Positions 51,564 to 60,682 of a DNA stretch of 64,000 nucleotides are shown in pieces. Below the pieces are notes generated by a model. It made no database searches. It worked only from the letters and a program-made list of their open reading frames with translations, and was not told where the DNA came from. Made by a program: the position numbers and the translations under genes. The stretch comes from Gemmatimonadota bacterium (lineage in GTDB: Bacteria; Latescibacterota; UBA2968): positions 1-64,000 of the forward strand of contig VXRD01000104.1 in assembly GCA_009838845.1 (NCBI GenBank). The letters are read 5' to 3'. Within the stretch, counting starts at the first letter, position 1. Each line of letters begins with the position of its first letter.

Positions 51564-52030
51564 CCTGCTGTCGCGTGTGCTCTCAAGCCATAGATGAGAG
51601 TTTGGCGTGTTTTATTTAACATTATTACACGGACCGGACCCGCCATGCTTACTGTGTGCTTCCCTCAATCGGGTTACAGGCGTTCTCGAACTCATACGCC
51701 GATCCGATTTCCTGTGTATCTGGTCTATAGATCACTTTCCAGGGTATTTCTCATGCCCTGTATATCCGCTTTCAAAACCTCCCGAATAACAGCCAACCTT
51801 CTGCAATTCAGTAACCGGTGTCGTGCAGTTTGTCATTACACAATGACGGACCTGGCATTTGTCCATGTATTGTATTCTCCCCGTAGGTCCTCTCCCTTAC
51901 AACGCAGCAGAGTAAGTAACAGGGACAGGCCCATGAAGCGAGGACTTTTGCTATCGCAATGATTGTGTTCCGATCAAAGAGTGCTTAACATCAGTATAAG
52001 TAAGACACCATTAATATAAGAGGCGCGTAT
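51564..52030 (+). other. 467-bp gene-free interval between STAS and the phosphatase gene
   Basis: No convincing coding frame is seen; a 122-codon open frame (51594-51962) lacks a ribosome binding site and has an unusual Arg/Ser-rich composition. Small dyads occur at about 51581-51602 (CTCTCA/TGAGAG) and 51832-51847 (GTCATT/AATGAC). The interval may contain a second promoter or a small RNA; neither can be shown from sequence alone. Confidence 0.4.
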
Positions 52031-53200
52031 ATGAAAAAGGCGCAATACAAAATACTCGTGGTTGATGATGAACCCGATCTCGAACATCTCGTGAGGCAGC
52101 GCATGCGGCGCGATGTTCGCGCCGGACACTACGAATTCGTCTTTGCTTACAACGGCGTTGAGGCTCTCGAGGTGCTGAACGCGGATCCGGATATCGATAT
52201 GGTGCTTTCGGACATTAATATGCCGCGGATGGATGGTCTCACGTTGCTCGAACAGATGTCGGAAGTTGATCCCGACCTCCGCGCTGTCATTGTCTCGGCT
52301 TATGGCGATATGAAAAACATCCGTACGGCCATGAATCGAGGGGCGTTTGACTTTGTTACCAAGCCCATTGATTTTCAGGATTTGAGGGTCACAATTGAGC
52401 GCACTCTGGAACACCTGAAGCTTTGGCGCGAGGCTGTGGCTTCGCGGGATAAGCTGGTGGCACTGCAAAACGAGCTTCGCGTTGCCCATGATATGCAGCA
52501 GTCTATTCTGCCGAAGACCTTTCCCGACAAACCTGGCTACCAGCTATTTGGAAGCATGGAGCCTGCACGCCAGGTGGGAGGTGACTTTTTTGATATTATC
52601 AATCTGGAAAACGACCGCATCGGCCTGGCAATTGCCGATGTCTCCGACAAGGGCGTACCGGCTGCTCTATTCATGATGTCCAGTCGCACGTTGATGAAAG
52701 GGGCTGCAATTGGCAAATCGAACCCGACCGATGTGCTGACCGAGGTCAATCATCTCCTGCAGGAAGACAACGACGCAGCGATGTTTGTCACCGTGTTTTA
52801 TGCCGAATACAATCCGGCGGATGGGTCGCTATCGTACGCCAATGGGGGGCACAATCCCCCGGTCATCGTCCACGCAGATGGCAGCTCGACTGTGCTCCCC
52901 CAGACCAACGGAATTGCTCTGGGTATTTTGCCAGACATCGAATACGAACAAAACTCAGTCACTCTATCGCCCGGCGATACCCTCGTGCTCTACACAGATG
53001 GCATTACCGAAGCCATGAATGCCCAGAATGAGGAGTTTGAGATGGAGCGTTTGCTTACAGTATTGTCCGGGGCGAGTTCGCAGGATGTCCGCGAAATGAA
53101 TCAGGCGATCTTTCAAGCTGTGCAGGCATTTGCAGGTGATATGCCCCAGTTCGACGATATGACCTGTATGACACTTTTTTGCAGAGAGATAGGGACATGA
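52031..53200 (+). CDS. Response regulator with PP2C (SpoIIE/RsbU) phosphatase output
   Basis: A 389-aa protein. Receiver domain about 6-125, with acidic pocket Asp12/Asp13, phospho-acceptor Asp61 (LSDINMPRMDG) and Lys in VTKPIDF. A coiled linker (about 128-165) leads to a PP2C-type phosphatase domain (about 180-385): ARQVGGDFFDI, IADVSDKGVPAALFM, YANGGHNPP, LVLYTDGITEAMN and DDMTCMTLF, with metal Asp residues intact. Phosphorylation by a histidine kinase should switch on dephosphorylation of the STAS protein. Its stop overlaps the RsbW-like start by ATGA. Confidence 0.95.
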   Translation: MKKAQYKILVVDDEPDLEHLVRQRMRRDVRAGHYEFVFAYNGVEALEVLNADPDIDMVLSDINMPRMDGLTLLEQMSEVDPDLRAVIVSAYGDMKNIRTAMNRGAFDFVTKPIDFQDLRVTIERTLEHLKLWREAVASRDKLVALQNELRVAHDMQQSILPKTFPDKPGYQLFGSMEPARQVGGDFFDIINLENDRIGLAIADVSDKGVPAALFMMSSRTLMKGAAIGKSNPTDVLTEVNHLLQEDNDAAMFVTVFYAEYNPADGSLSYANGGHNPPVIVHADGSSTVLPQTNGIALGILPDIEYEQNSVTLSPGDTLVLYTDGITEAMNAQNEEFEMERLLTVLSGASSQDVREMNQAIFQAVQAFAGDMPQFDDMTCMTLFCREIGT

Positions 53201-53619
53201 AGGTGAAACGTTCTCTATGTATTGCGTCGGATCTCAGCGAGTTGGAGCGGCTTCACGATGCCGTGGCAGAACTCGGCGAGGCGGGAGATTGGCCTCCCGA
53301 TCTCGTGTACCAGGTTGATCTCGTTCTCGAGGAATTGATCGTCAATACTGTGAACTACGGGTACGACGACGATGCACGCCACGAGATTGAGGTCACGCTG
53401 ACCTCGGATGAGGATGTCTTTACAGTTGAGATTATAGACGACGGGCATGCCTTCAATCCACTGAGTGACGCTCCCGAACCAGACCTGGACGCAGGGATAG
53501 AAGATCGGCCGATAGGGGGGCTTGGCATCCATCTGATGCGCGTTATGATGGACGATGTACACTATCGCCGCGAGGAGAATAAGAACCACCTTACTCTGAT
53601 CAAGCGGAGGAATGGATGA
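53197..53619 (+). CDS. RsbW-like anti-sigma factor serine kinase
   Basis: A 140-aa GHKL ATPase. N-box EELIVNTVNYGY with Glu46, Asn50 and Asn53, G1 box IIDDGHAF (80-86) and G2 box GGLGIHLMR (107-115). It is expected to phosphorylate a STAS protein and to bind a sigma factor or other partner in the alternative complex. ATG 53197 overlaps the phosphatase stop; ATGA with the next gene too. It is a clear partner-switching component. Confidence 0.9.
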   Translation: MKVKRSLCIASDLSELERLHDAVAELGEAGDWPPDLVYQVDLVLEELIVNTVNYGYDDDARHEIEVTLTSDEDVFTVEIIDDGHAFNPLSDAPEPDLDAGIEDRPIGGLGIHLMRVMMDDVHYRREENKNHLTLIKRRNG

Positions 53620-54788
53620 GCAGCACGCGCTACAGTTGTGCGGTTTTACTGCTCGTTTTGCTGATTGTGGAAATCCGCGCAGAAGAATCTGGAATCTCTG
53701 ATGAGCGCATCCTTTTTGGGCAGTCCGCCGCCTTTAGCGGTCCCGCTCAAGAACTGGGCAAGAACATGCGGATCGGAATTGAGGCAGCGTTTCAGGAGGC
53801 TAACGCGCGGGGCGGTGTGCATGGTCGGCAGCTCATGTTATTGTCTCTCGATGACGCATACGAACCCGAAGCTGCTATCGCCAATACCCGTCGCCTGATT
53901 GAACAGGAAGGGGTTTTCGCGCTGATTGGTGCTGTCGGCACGCCTACATCGCTCTCTGCCACCCCTGTGGCCGCAGCAGCTGACGTCCCCTACATCGCCC
54001 CCTTTACCGGTGCTGCCTTCCTGCGTGAAGCCAGGTGGCAAAACGTGATTAACCTGCGGGCGTCTTATAACCAGGAGACCGAGGCTATGGTCGCTCGCTT
54101 GACCACAGACCTGGGTATTAAACGCATTGCCGTTATGTACCAGGATGACTCTTTTGGTCGGGCGGGTTATCGCGGCGTGCGGCAGGCACTTGAGCGGCGT
54201 AGCATGGAACCTGTGGCAATAGGGGTGTACCCGCGCAATACCACGGCGGTGAAGACGGGTCTGCTCAACCTGCATAGTGCAAACCCCGATGCAGTCATCC
54301 TGATAGGGGCCTACCAGCCGGTAGCAACGCTGATTGCCTGGGCGCGACACATAGGGTTGGATCCCGTATTCATGACCATCTCCTTTGTGGGCAGCAATGC
54401 GTTGGCCGGGGAACTCGGTCGCAGTGGTGCTGGGGTCTTTGTCACGCAGGTCGTACCTTTTCCAACAGATAACACTCTACCCGTTGGTATTGCCTATCGC
54501 CGTGCCCTAACGGCCCACGCCCCCGAAGCGACTCCCGGCTTTGTCTCCTACGAAGGCTATTTGGCGGGGCGATTGGCTATCGCCGCTCTCGAACGCTGTG
54601 GGGGAGAGGTTAACCGCACCCGGTTTCTCAACAGTTTGCGCGGTGCGGATGCTATTGATCTGGACGGCTTTGAACTTCGCTATGACGCAAATGACAATCA
54701 GGGTTCAGACGCTGTTTTTCTCACCGTGATTGGCACAGATGGCAGTTATCGCTCGATCCAAACTCTGCGGGACGCAATAAAGCCATGA
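53616..54788 (+). CDS. Periplasmic type 1 ligand-binding protein (Peripla_BP_6)
   Basis: A 390-aa protein with a signal peptide (SCAVLLLVLLIVEIRAEE) and two Rossmann-like lobes: ILFGQSAAFSGPAQELGKNMRIGIEAAFQEAN, FALIGAVGTPTSLSATPVAA, RIAVMYQDDSFGRAGYRGV, PGFVSYEGYLAGRLAIAAL. This is the branched-chain amino acid/amide binding family, but no ABC permease or ATPase is nearby. The gene sits between the RsbW-like kinase and a histidine kinase, with ATGA overlaps on both sides, so it most likely serves as a sensor for the kinase rather than for transport. Confidence 0.92.
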   Translation: MSSTRYSCAVLLLVLLIVEIRAEESGISDERILFGQSAAFSGPAQELGKNMRIGIEAAFQEANARGGVHGRQLMLLSLDDAYEPEAAIANTRRLIEQEGVFALIGAVGTPTSLSATPVAAAADVPYIAPFTGAAFLREARWQNVINLRASYNQETEAMVARLTTDLGIKRIAVMYQDDSFGRAGYRGVRQALERRSMEPVAIGVYPRNTTAVKTGLLNLHSANPDAVILIGAYQPVATLIAWARHIGLDPVFMTISFVGSNALAGELGRSGAGVFVTQVVPFPTDNTLPVGIAYRRALTAHAPEATPGFVSYEGYLAGRLAIAALERCGGEVNRTRFLNSLRGADAIDLDGFELRYDANDNQGSDAVFLTVIGTDGSYRSIQTLRDAIKP

Positions 54789-56947
54789 TTGACATAATAA
54801 AACACCTGCTTGAAGGCCGCTACCGAATCTCGACGCAACTCTATTTGGGTATTGGCGGTGCTGTTGTCCTCACTATGGGGGCGAGTCTGGTTGGCTGGTT
54901 TTCCTTCAACAGCGTGGGTGACGCGCAAAGTCGCGTGAATGAAGGCAGTGTGCCTGGAATGGCAGCCGCATTTGGAGTCGCTCAACAAAGCGGTGCCATT
55001 GTAGCCGCAGCCCCGCGTCTCATCGCTGCGGCAACGCCGGAGACATTTGATCAGGTTATTGCCGAGATCGCCACAGAGCGAAACACTTTTGAAGCGCAGT
55101 TGGCGGCTCTGACGCAGCAGGGTGAAGAAGAGGAACGCTTCAGTCGCATTCGCGCCCAGGGTGGTACTCTGATCTCAAATATCGAAGAAATTGAATGCTC
55201 CATGGCGGAGCTTTTTGTGCTGCAAGCGCGGAGTGAAGCCCTGCGTGCGGAACTCGCCGAATTGCGCAATGAACTGGTTGGCGTTCTGGTTCCGCTTATT
55301 GACGACCAGTTGTTCTACGCTATGACGGGGTATCGCAATCTCGACGAAGCACCCGCGTCGCCTGCACAGCACTTATCAAAAAAAGAGTTCGACCACTATC
55401 GCCATCTGGCTGCATTACAAGCAGACGCCACCACAGCAATCCAGCTTCTGTCGAGTGCTTTCAATCTTTCAGATGCGCCCTTGATTGAGCCATTGCGGGA
55501 GCGATTTGAGGCTGCTAAAGATAGGATTGAATGGAGTTTGTCGGCACTCGGAATGGCCCGTGCGCGCAGTCAGATCGCTCCGATATGTGCCCGCCTGTAC
55601 CAGTTGGGGCTGGGGGAAGAAGGGGGCTTCGACCTGCGTACACGAGAACTCGAACTCGCCGGTCATCAGCGGGACCTGCTCGCACGCAATCAGTCTCTTG
55701 CCCTCGATCTGGTCGCCGAAGCCGAGGGGCTGGTAAATGCTGCCCGCATAAGTGCGAAGGAAGCTACCCACGCTTCCACACTGGCCATCGGCACCGGGCG
55801 CAGTCTTTTGTTGGTTTTGAATGTGATCAGCATTACTGGCGCGTTGCTGATCGCCTATTTATTCGTGGGACGAATGCTATTGCCCCGTCTCGAGCGACTA
55901 TCCGCGCGGATGCGCGGCATGGCTGACGGCGACCTGGAGGGCAAGGTCGATATCGGCGGGAACGACGAGGTGGCAGACATGGCCGCAGCCCTTGAAGTCT
56001 TTCGCCGCCATGCCCTGGAGGTGCAGCGCCTGAATCTGGTGGAAAAACTGGCAGAAGAGTTGCAATCTAAGAACGAAGAACTCGAAAAAGTGCTGGACGA
56101 CTTGCGTGTGGCGCAGGACCAGATCGTCATGCGCGAGAAATTGGCCTCGCTCGGCGAACTCACTGCAGGTGTAGCGCACGAGATCAAGAATCCGCTGAAT
56201 TTTGTGAAGAACTTTTCAGAATCGTCGGAAGAGCTAATGGAGGAATTGGTGGAGGTACTGGACGAAAGTCCCGGAGCACTGAGCGAGGAGCAGCGCGAAT
56301 TGGTTGACGAGATATGCCAGGACCTCACCGACAACATGGGGCGTATCCTCCAACACGGCAACCGCGCTGACCGCATTGTTCACGATATGCTCATGATGGG
56401 GCGCGGCTCTGGTGAGAGACAGTCCATTGAAATTAATAATCTGCTCGATGAACACGCCCGCCTTGCCTATCACAGCGCACGGGCGACTGACGCGGACTTC
56501 AACTTGACTATTGAGACGGATTTCGACCCGAATGTGGGACAAATTGAGGCTGTTCCGCAGGATCTGGGGCGCGTCTTCCTCAACATGGTAGGCAATGCCT
56601 GTTACGCTACCGACGAGAAAAGGCGTGCTATTGAAGCAGATGATGGCGAGACTTTTTTCCCGACCCTGTCGCTGAGCACCAGGCGCATGGATGATCGGAT
56701 AGAGGTGAGCATACGGGATAACGGGAATGGGATTCCACCCGAGGTTGTCGATAAAATTTTTAATCCTTTTTTTACCACCAAACCGACAGACAAGGGCACG
56801 GGTCTTGGCCTTGCCCTTTCCAACGATATTGTGCGCGAACACGGGGGAAATATCCGGGTTGTATCCGAACCCGGTGAATTCACCGAGATGATAGTAGAAT
56901 TGCCTTTGGTGCCGCCCGCGGTGACGACTGAAGAGGTAGCGAGATAG
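54785..56947 (+). CDS. Membrane histidine kinase with large periplasmic sensor
   Basis: A 720-aa kinase. TM1 about 18-40, a helical periplasmic region (41-338, long coiled segments like TorS sensors), TM2 about 339-361, HAMP about 362-413, coiled linker, HisKA with His465 (GVAHEIKNPLNF) and HATPase_c (NMVGNACYATDEKRR, IRDNGNGIPPEV, GTGLGLALSNDIV). All catalytic boxes are intact. It has no attached receiver domain; the receiver-PP2C encoded two genes upstream is the obvious target. The upstream binding protein probably docks on its periplasmic part. Confidence 0.94.
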   Translation: MIDIIKHLLEGRYRISTQLYLGIGGAVVLTMGASLVGWFSFNSVGDAQSRVNEGSVPGMAAAFGVAQQSGAIVAAAPRLIAAATPETFDQVIAEIATERNTFEAQLAALTQQGEEEERFSRIRAQGGTLISNIEEIECSMAELFVLQARSEALRAELAELRNELVGVLVPLIDDQLFYAMTGYRNLDEAPASPAQHLSKKEFDHYRHLAALQADATTAIQLLSSAFNLSDAPLIEPLRERFEAAKDRIEWSLSALGMARARSQIAPICARLYQLGLGEEGGFDLRTRELELAGHQRDLLARNQSLALDLVAEAEGLVNAARISAKEATHASTLAIGTGRSLLLVLNVISITGALLIAYLFVGRMLLPRLERLSARMRGMADGDLEGKVDIGGNDEVADMAAALEVFRRHALEVQRLNLVEKLAEELQSKNEELEKVLDDLRVAQDQIVMREKLASLGELTAGVAHEIKNPLNFVKNFSESSEELMEELVEVLDESPGALSEEQRELVDEICQDLTDNMGRILQHGNRADRIVHDMLMMGRGSGERQSIEINNLLDEHARLAYHSARATDADFNLTIETDFDPNVGQIEAVPQDLGRVFLNMVGNACYATDEKRRAIEADDGETFFPTLSLSTRRMDDRIEVSIRDNGNGIPPEVVDKIFNPFFTTKPTDKGTGLGLALSNDIVREHGGNIRVVSEPGEFTEMIVELPLVPPAVTTEEVAR

Positions 56948-56990
56948 AAGGGCGTGGAGGCACTGTCTCATTACTATGGGAGGAGTGGCT

Positions 56991-58388
56991 ATGCAGACGT
57001 TCTTGAAAACCTTTATTTATCACCGGTTCACCAACCGGGTGGGAAAAGCACTCGCGGTGCTCGGTTTGCTTGCGTGTGCTACAACCGCCGCGCATGCAGC
57101 GGTTGACGAGGAAACCCTGTTCGTCTTCAATACTTTTTCATTCCTTATTTGGGGCGCTCTGGTGATGTGGATGTGCGCGGGATTTACCATGCTCGAGTCT
57201 GGATCTGTGCGCACGAAGAATGCCTCCATGATCTGCCTGAAGAATATTGGCATCTATTCCATTGCCGGGCTTGCCTACTATTTCATCGGCTATAATCTCA
57301 TGTACGTCGATGTGGAGAGTGTGATTGGGTCATTTAAATTCTTATACGGACCGTCTGGCGATGAACTTGCTCTGCTGGCGGCGGAAAATGATGCTGCAAA
57401 GGCGGCCGCAACGGCGGCAGTAGTTAAGAACGGCTATTCCACTATGTCGGACTGGTTTTTCCAGATGGTCTTTGTTGCGACCACCGCTTCTATTGTCTCT
57501 GGAGCTCTGGCTGAACGAGTCAGGTTGTGGTCCTTTTTCCTTTTTATTCTGGTGATGACAGCGGTTATCTATCCCATCGTCGGTGCGTGGACATGGGGCG
57601 AGGGATGGCTAAGTGCGATGGGTTTCAAGGATTTTGCTGGATCGACCATCGTGCATAGCACCGGTGGCTGGGCGGCTCTTGCTGGTGCGATAGTCGTTGG
57701 GCCGAGGTTGGGTAAATTCCGCAGCGATGGTACGGTCAAATCCACGCCACCATCCAATATTCTTGTGGTGACGCTGGGTGTCTTCATCTTGTGGTTAGGC
57801 TGGTTTGGCTTCAACGGTGGATCGCAACTGGCATTGGGAAGCGCGCTTGACGCGGTCGCGATGAGTCATGTACTGGTCAATACCAATCTGGCGGCCGCAG
57901 CCGGTGTTATGGCAGCTCTTTTAGTTTCTCGACCGATCCTGGGGCGCATAGATCTGTTTGCAGGGCTGAATGGCGCAATCGCCGGTCTGGTCTCGATTAC
58001 CGCCGGACCTGATATTGTTGCTCATTACTGGTCGGTCATTATTGGTGCTATTGGCGCAGTTGTGTGTACTGCCGGAATCAAGTTGCTGGAGAAGGTCAAG
58101 CTGGATGATGTGGTTGGGGCGATACCGGCTCACCTGTTCGCTGGCATCTGGGGCACCATAGCGGTCTGCATTGTTGGCGGCGGCAACTTAGGCGTGCAAT
58201 TGATCGGCATCGTAGCGATTGGCGCATTCGTGTTTGTGACCTCGTGGGTTTTGTGGCGCGTGATTGATATGATGTTGAGTGCGCGCGTGTCGCGCCAGGT
58301 CGAACAATTGGGTCAGGATGTCGGGGAATTGGGAATTGACGCCTATCCCGAATTTGTGCTTATGCCAGAAGAAGATGATGAGGAATAA
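56991..58388 (+). CDS. amt: Ammonium transporter (Amt family)
   Basis: A 465-aa protein with a cleavable-type N-terminal signal (VLGLLACATTAAHA) and eleven helices. The twin histidines are in STIVHSTGGWAAL and IPAHLFAGIWGT; GWFGFNGGSQLALG and MLESGSVRTKNASMICLKN are further hallmarks. ATG 56991 is chosen for a GGGAGGAG site. No glnK/PII gene follows, and the C-terminal tail is long and acidic (MPEEDDEE). The transporter lies 43 bp behind the histidine kinase, so it is probably part of the same transcript; nitrogen status may be what the system senses. It overlaps convergent rluD by 46 bp. Confidence 0.95.
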   Translation: MQTFLKTFIYHRFTNRVGKALAVLGLLACATTAAHAAVDEETLFVFNTFSFLIWGALVMWMCAGFTMLESGSVRTKNASMICLKNIGIYSIAGLAYYFIGYNLMYVDVESVIGSFKFLYGPSGDELALLAAENDAAKAAATAAVVKNGYSTMSDWFFQMVFVATTASIVSGALAERVRLWSFFLFILVMTAVIYPIVGAWTWGEGWLSAMGFKDFAGSTIVHSTGGWAALAGAIVVGPRLGKFRSDGTVKSTPPSNILVVTLGVFILWLGWFGFNGGSQLALGSALDAVAMSHVLVNTNLAAAAGVMAALLVSRPILGRIDLFAGLNGAIAGLVSITAGPDIVAHYWSVIIGAIGAVVCTAGIKLLEKVKLDDVVGAIPAHLFAGIWGTIAVCIVGGGNLGVQLIGIVAIGAFVFVTSWVLWRVIDMMLSARVSRQVEQLGQDVGELGIDAYPEFVLMPEEDDEE

Positions 58389-59329
58389 GCGTCGGCAAGA
58401 ATCTTCTGCATATCCCCGGGGGGTTGTGCTCTAAACGCCATTTCTTTTTTTGTTACGGGATGCACAAATGTCAATTGAGTCGCGTGGAGCATCTGTCGAT
58501 TTGTTTGTGCGAGCAGGTGGGTTGCTCTCCTGCGAAACAGGGGGGCAATCCCAGACAGCCGATCCTCGCGTCCGCCGTATAGCGGGTCACCAAATACAGG
58601 GCGATTGAGGTGCGTTAGATGCACTCTGATCTGGTGGGTACGTCCGGTCTCCAGCGCGAGAGATAGCAAAGAGAGAAAATCGTAACGCGCTCTTATTTTC
58701 CAGCGCGTTGCTGCATATCTCCCATTCTGAGAAACGGCCATTCGCTTTCGATTTTTTAGATGCCTTCCAATTGGTGCTTCTATGCGCCCCTCATCCGCTT
58801 CAAAGCCCCCCCATATCAACGCGAGATAACGCCGCTCCATTGCACGGGCTTCCAACTGGGCAGCCAATCCGCGATGCCCTTCATCACTTTTGGCGACGAC
58901 CATCAGCCCCGATGTGTCTTTGTCCAGCCGATGTACAATACCCGGTCGTAAAACCCCGTTGATACCCGACAAATGCGTGCAATGTGACAGGAGGGCATTG
59001 ACGAGTGTTCCCGATGTCACTCTTCCCGCTGGATGTACAATCATACCCGCAGGTTTGTCGAGCACCAGCACATGGTCATCCTCAAAAAAAATATCCAGAG
59101 GAATATCCTCTGGATTAATTGTACTATCTATTGGAGGGGGTATATCTATTGTGATGCTATCGCCAACCACCAGCCGATAGCTCGACCGCGTCGTCTTTCC
59201 ATTGATGCATACAGCACCCTCGACAATCAATTTTTGAAGGCGTGAACGCGAAAATTCTGGGCGTTGGTCGGTCAAATAGCGGTCCAGACGCTGGCCTTCA
59301 TGTTGGGGCAGAATTTTTAGATGAATCAC
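58343..59329 (-). CDS. rluD: RluD-type 23S rRNA pseudouridine synthase
   Basis: A 328-aa enzyme: S4 RNA-binding domain (about 12-62, RLDRYLTDQRPEFSRSRLQKLI) and a RluA catalytic domain with Asp136 in GIVHRLDKDTSG, plus ALETGRTHQIRVHL and VFGDPLYGG. It converts uridines in helix 69 of 23S rRNA or similar sites. The start is set at GTG 59329, overlapping the lspA stop by 32 bp; an in-frame TTG at 59374 is the alternative. The Ser-rich C-terminus runs into the 3' end of amt on the other strand. Confidence 0.93.
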   Translation of the reverse strand: MIHLKILPQHEGQRLDRYLTDQRPEFSRSRLQKLIVEGAVCINGKTTRSSYRLVVGDSITIDIPPPIDSTINPEDIPLDIFFEDDHVLVLDKPAGMIVHPAGRVTSGTLVNALLSHCTHLSGINGVLRPGIVHRLDKDTSGLMVVAKSDEGHRGLAAQLEARAMERRYLALIWGGFEADEGRIEAPIGRHLKNRKRMAVSQNGRYAATRWKIRARYDFLSLLSLALETGRTHQIRVHLTHLNRPVFGDPLYGGREDRLSGIAPLFRRRATHLLAQTNRQMLHATQLTFVHPVTKKEMAFRAQPPGDMQKILADAYSSSSSSGISTNSG

Positions 59330-59795
59330 GGTTGTACACCGTCTTACGGTGTTTAGATGTGATGCCAAAAGCAAAAATTAAAAGGGCGGTTCCCACACTG
59401 ACGCAGGTATCCGCGAGGTTAAAAACCCACCACCGCGCAGTTCCAATGCCAAAATCGAGAAAATCAATTACGACGCCAAATCGCACGCGGTCGATGATAT
59501 TGCCAATTGCACCTCCCAGTACCAGAGTCAAACCAATGGCTGCGAGACGGTCTTCTGGAGAGATCCGCCACAGTAACCCACCAACCACTATGAGTGCCAC
59601 ACAAGCCAGTAACAGGTGCAGGTATGGGTTGCCCAATCGGATGCCGAATACTGCACCCGGATTGTGAATGTAGGTCAGCTTAAAAAACGATCCCAATACC
59701 GGTACAGATTCTCCCAAGGTCATGGTTTGCAACACCCACCATTTGGTGAATTGATCCAGCATCAGTGCCACACCTGTAATCCATAAAAATCTCAC
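59298..59795 (-). CDS. lspA: Lipoprotein signal peptidase
   Basis: A 165-aa four-helix membrane aspartyl protease. The active-site Asp residues are Asp111 (VVIDFLDF) and Asp129 (FNLADTCVSVG); LDQFTKWWV and GGAIGNIIDRVRFG are family signatures. It removes prolipoprotein signal peptides after lipidation in the inner membrane. The start is GTG 59795 with GAGGTG upstream. Confidence 0.96.
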   Translation of the reverse strand: MRFLWITGVALMLDQFTKWWVLQTMTLGESVPVLGSFFKLTYIHNPGAVFGIRLGNPYLHLLLACVALIVVGGLLWRISPEDRLAAIGLTLVLGGAIGNIIDRVRFGVVIDFLDFGIGTARWWVFNLADTCVSVGTALLIFAFGITSKHRKTVYNRDSSKNSAPT

Positions 59796-59804
59796 AAGTA
59801 CACC

Positions 59805-60176
59805 TCATGCCGATTTGTTTTGTTTTTCTTTACAAGGAACGCAAACTTCCGTGGTCGGCACCGCTTCCAGTCTTTCTCTTGGGATGGGAGTTCCACACGC
59901 TCGACACGTGCCAAATTCGCGTTTTTTGATGCGCGCTAAAGCGGCTTCAATTTGGTCCAGATAAGCACCGTCGCGTGCTGCAAATAGAAAAGCCTTTTCG
60001 CGTTCCATGGTCGAATTGCCCAAATCGGGCATGTGATCTGAATACGTCAGGTCGCCCGACGATTCTGCCGAGGTGATCTGCATGGAATGGCTCTGCAAAG
60101 TGCCCAGGTCTTTAACGATAGAGGTGCGTTTGGTCTCTAAAAGATTTCTGAAATACTCCAGATCACGGTTTGTCAT
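59805..60176 (-). CDS. DksA/TraR-family zinc-finger protein
   Basis: A 123-aa protein: N-terminal coiled coil (about 5-88) and a C4 zinc finger with Cys91, Cys94, Cys112 and Cys115 (CRACGTPIPRERLEAVPTTE then CVPC). DksA-type proteins bind RNA polymerase through the secondary channel with ppGpp, while shorter YteA/YbiI-like relatives have unclear roles. It starts 1 bp after the Nudix stop with an AAAGGAT site, so the two are coupled. Confidence 0.9.
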   Translation of the reverse strand: MTNRDLEYFRNLLETKRTSIVKDLGTLQSHSMQITSAESSGDLTYSDHMPDLGNSTMEREKAFLFAARDGAYLDQIEAALARIKKREFGTCRACGTPIPRERLEAVPTTEVCVPCKEKQNKSA

Positions 60177-60177
60177 T

Positions 60178-60642
60178 TTAATCCTTTCTATCCACAGCTT
60201 CCCGAATTTGACGCGCGTTTTCTTCGATTAGCGCGCGTTGTTCCGGCCAGAAAAACACAGGGAGTGGATCGAGTGGCACCCAGGACATGCTTTCGTGGTG
60301 CGTTGTGTCGGTTGGCACGGCATCAATCTGCTCGGTCGAATACAAAAAATAATGTGTTATTTTCCACTCTTTCTTGTGGAAATCAAGTCGTTCTTTTGTA
60401 CCGAGTTTTTCCACGAGTTGCAGTTTTGATACCCCAACTTCTTCTTCGATCTCTCGTCGGGCAGCACATTCGATTTTCTCGCCCGCTTCAATGTGTCCTT
60501 TGGGCAACACATAGTCGGTGTGCCCTCTTTCGCTGGCCAGAGCCAGCAATATCTGATGGCCATCCCAACGCACCACCACACCGCCCGCAGCGTGACGTTC
60601 TCGCAACCCTTTGGGGCGTCTGTACCAGCTATCGTCGATCAT
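60178..60642 (-). CDS. Nudix hydrolase
   Basis: A 154-aa enzyme with a full Nudix box (GHIEAGEKIECAARREIEEEVGV) after AAGGVVVRWDGHQILLAL. The order resembles diadenosine-polyphosphate or dihydroneopterin-type hydrolases; the substrate is not clear. The frame is open further upstream into the MTA phosphorylase gene, but ATG 60642 gives the family's normal N-terminus. Confidence 0.9.
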   Translation of the reverse strand: MIDDSWYRRPKGLRERHAAGGVVVRWDGHQILLALASERGHTDYVLPKGHIEAGEKIECAARREIEEEVGVSKLQLVEKLGTKERLDFHKKEWKITHYFLYSTEQIDAVPTDTTHHESMSWVPLDPLPVFFWPEQRALIEENARQIREAVDRKD

Positions 60643-60652
60643 AAAAGTTATT

Positions 60653-60682
60653 GTAGATGTGGGTTTGAAACCCACATCTACG
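60653..60682. repeat. GGGTTT-AAACCC palindrome, copy 2
   Basis: TGTAGATGTGGGTTT and its complement AAACCCACATCTACG flank a single base, giving a near-perfect 14-15-bp stem. It fills the gap between the MTA phosphorylase and Nudix genes. It shares the core and edge bases with the copy at 11566-11586. Confidence 0.65.

Noticed and set aside
51594-51962. 122-codon open frame in the gap after the STAS gene
   Set aside because: No ribosome binding site, Arg/Ser-rich composition and no family; kept as gene-free sequence.
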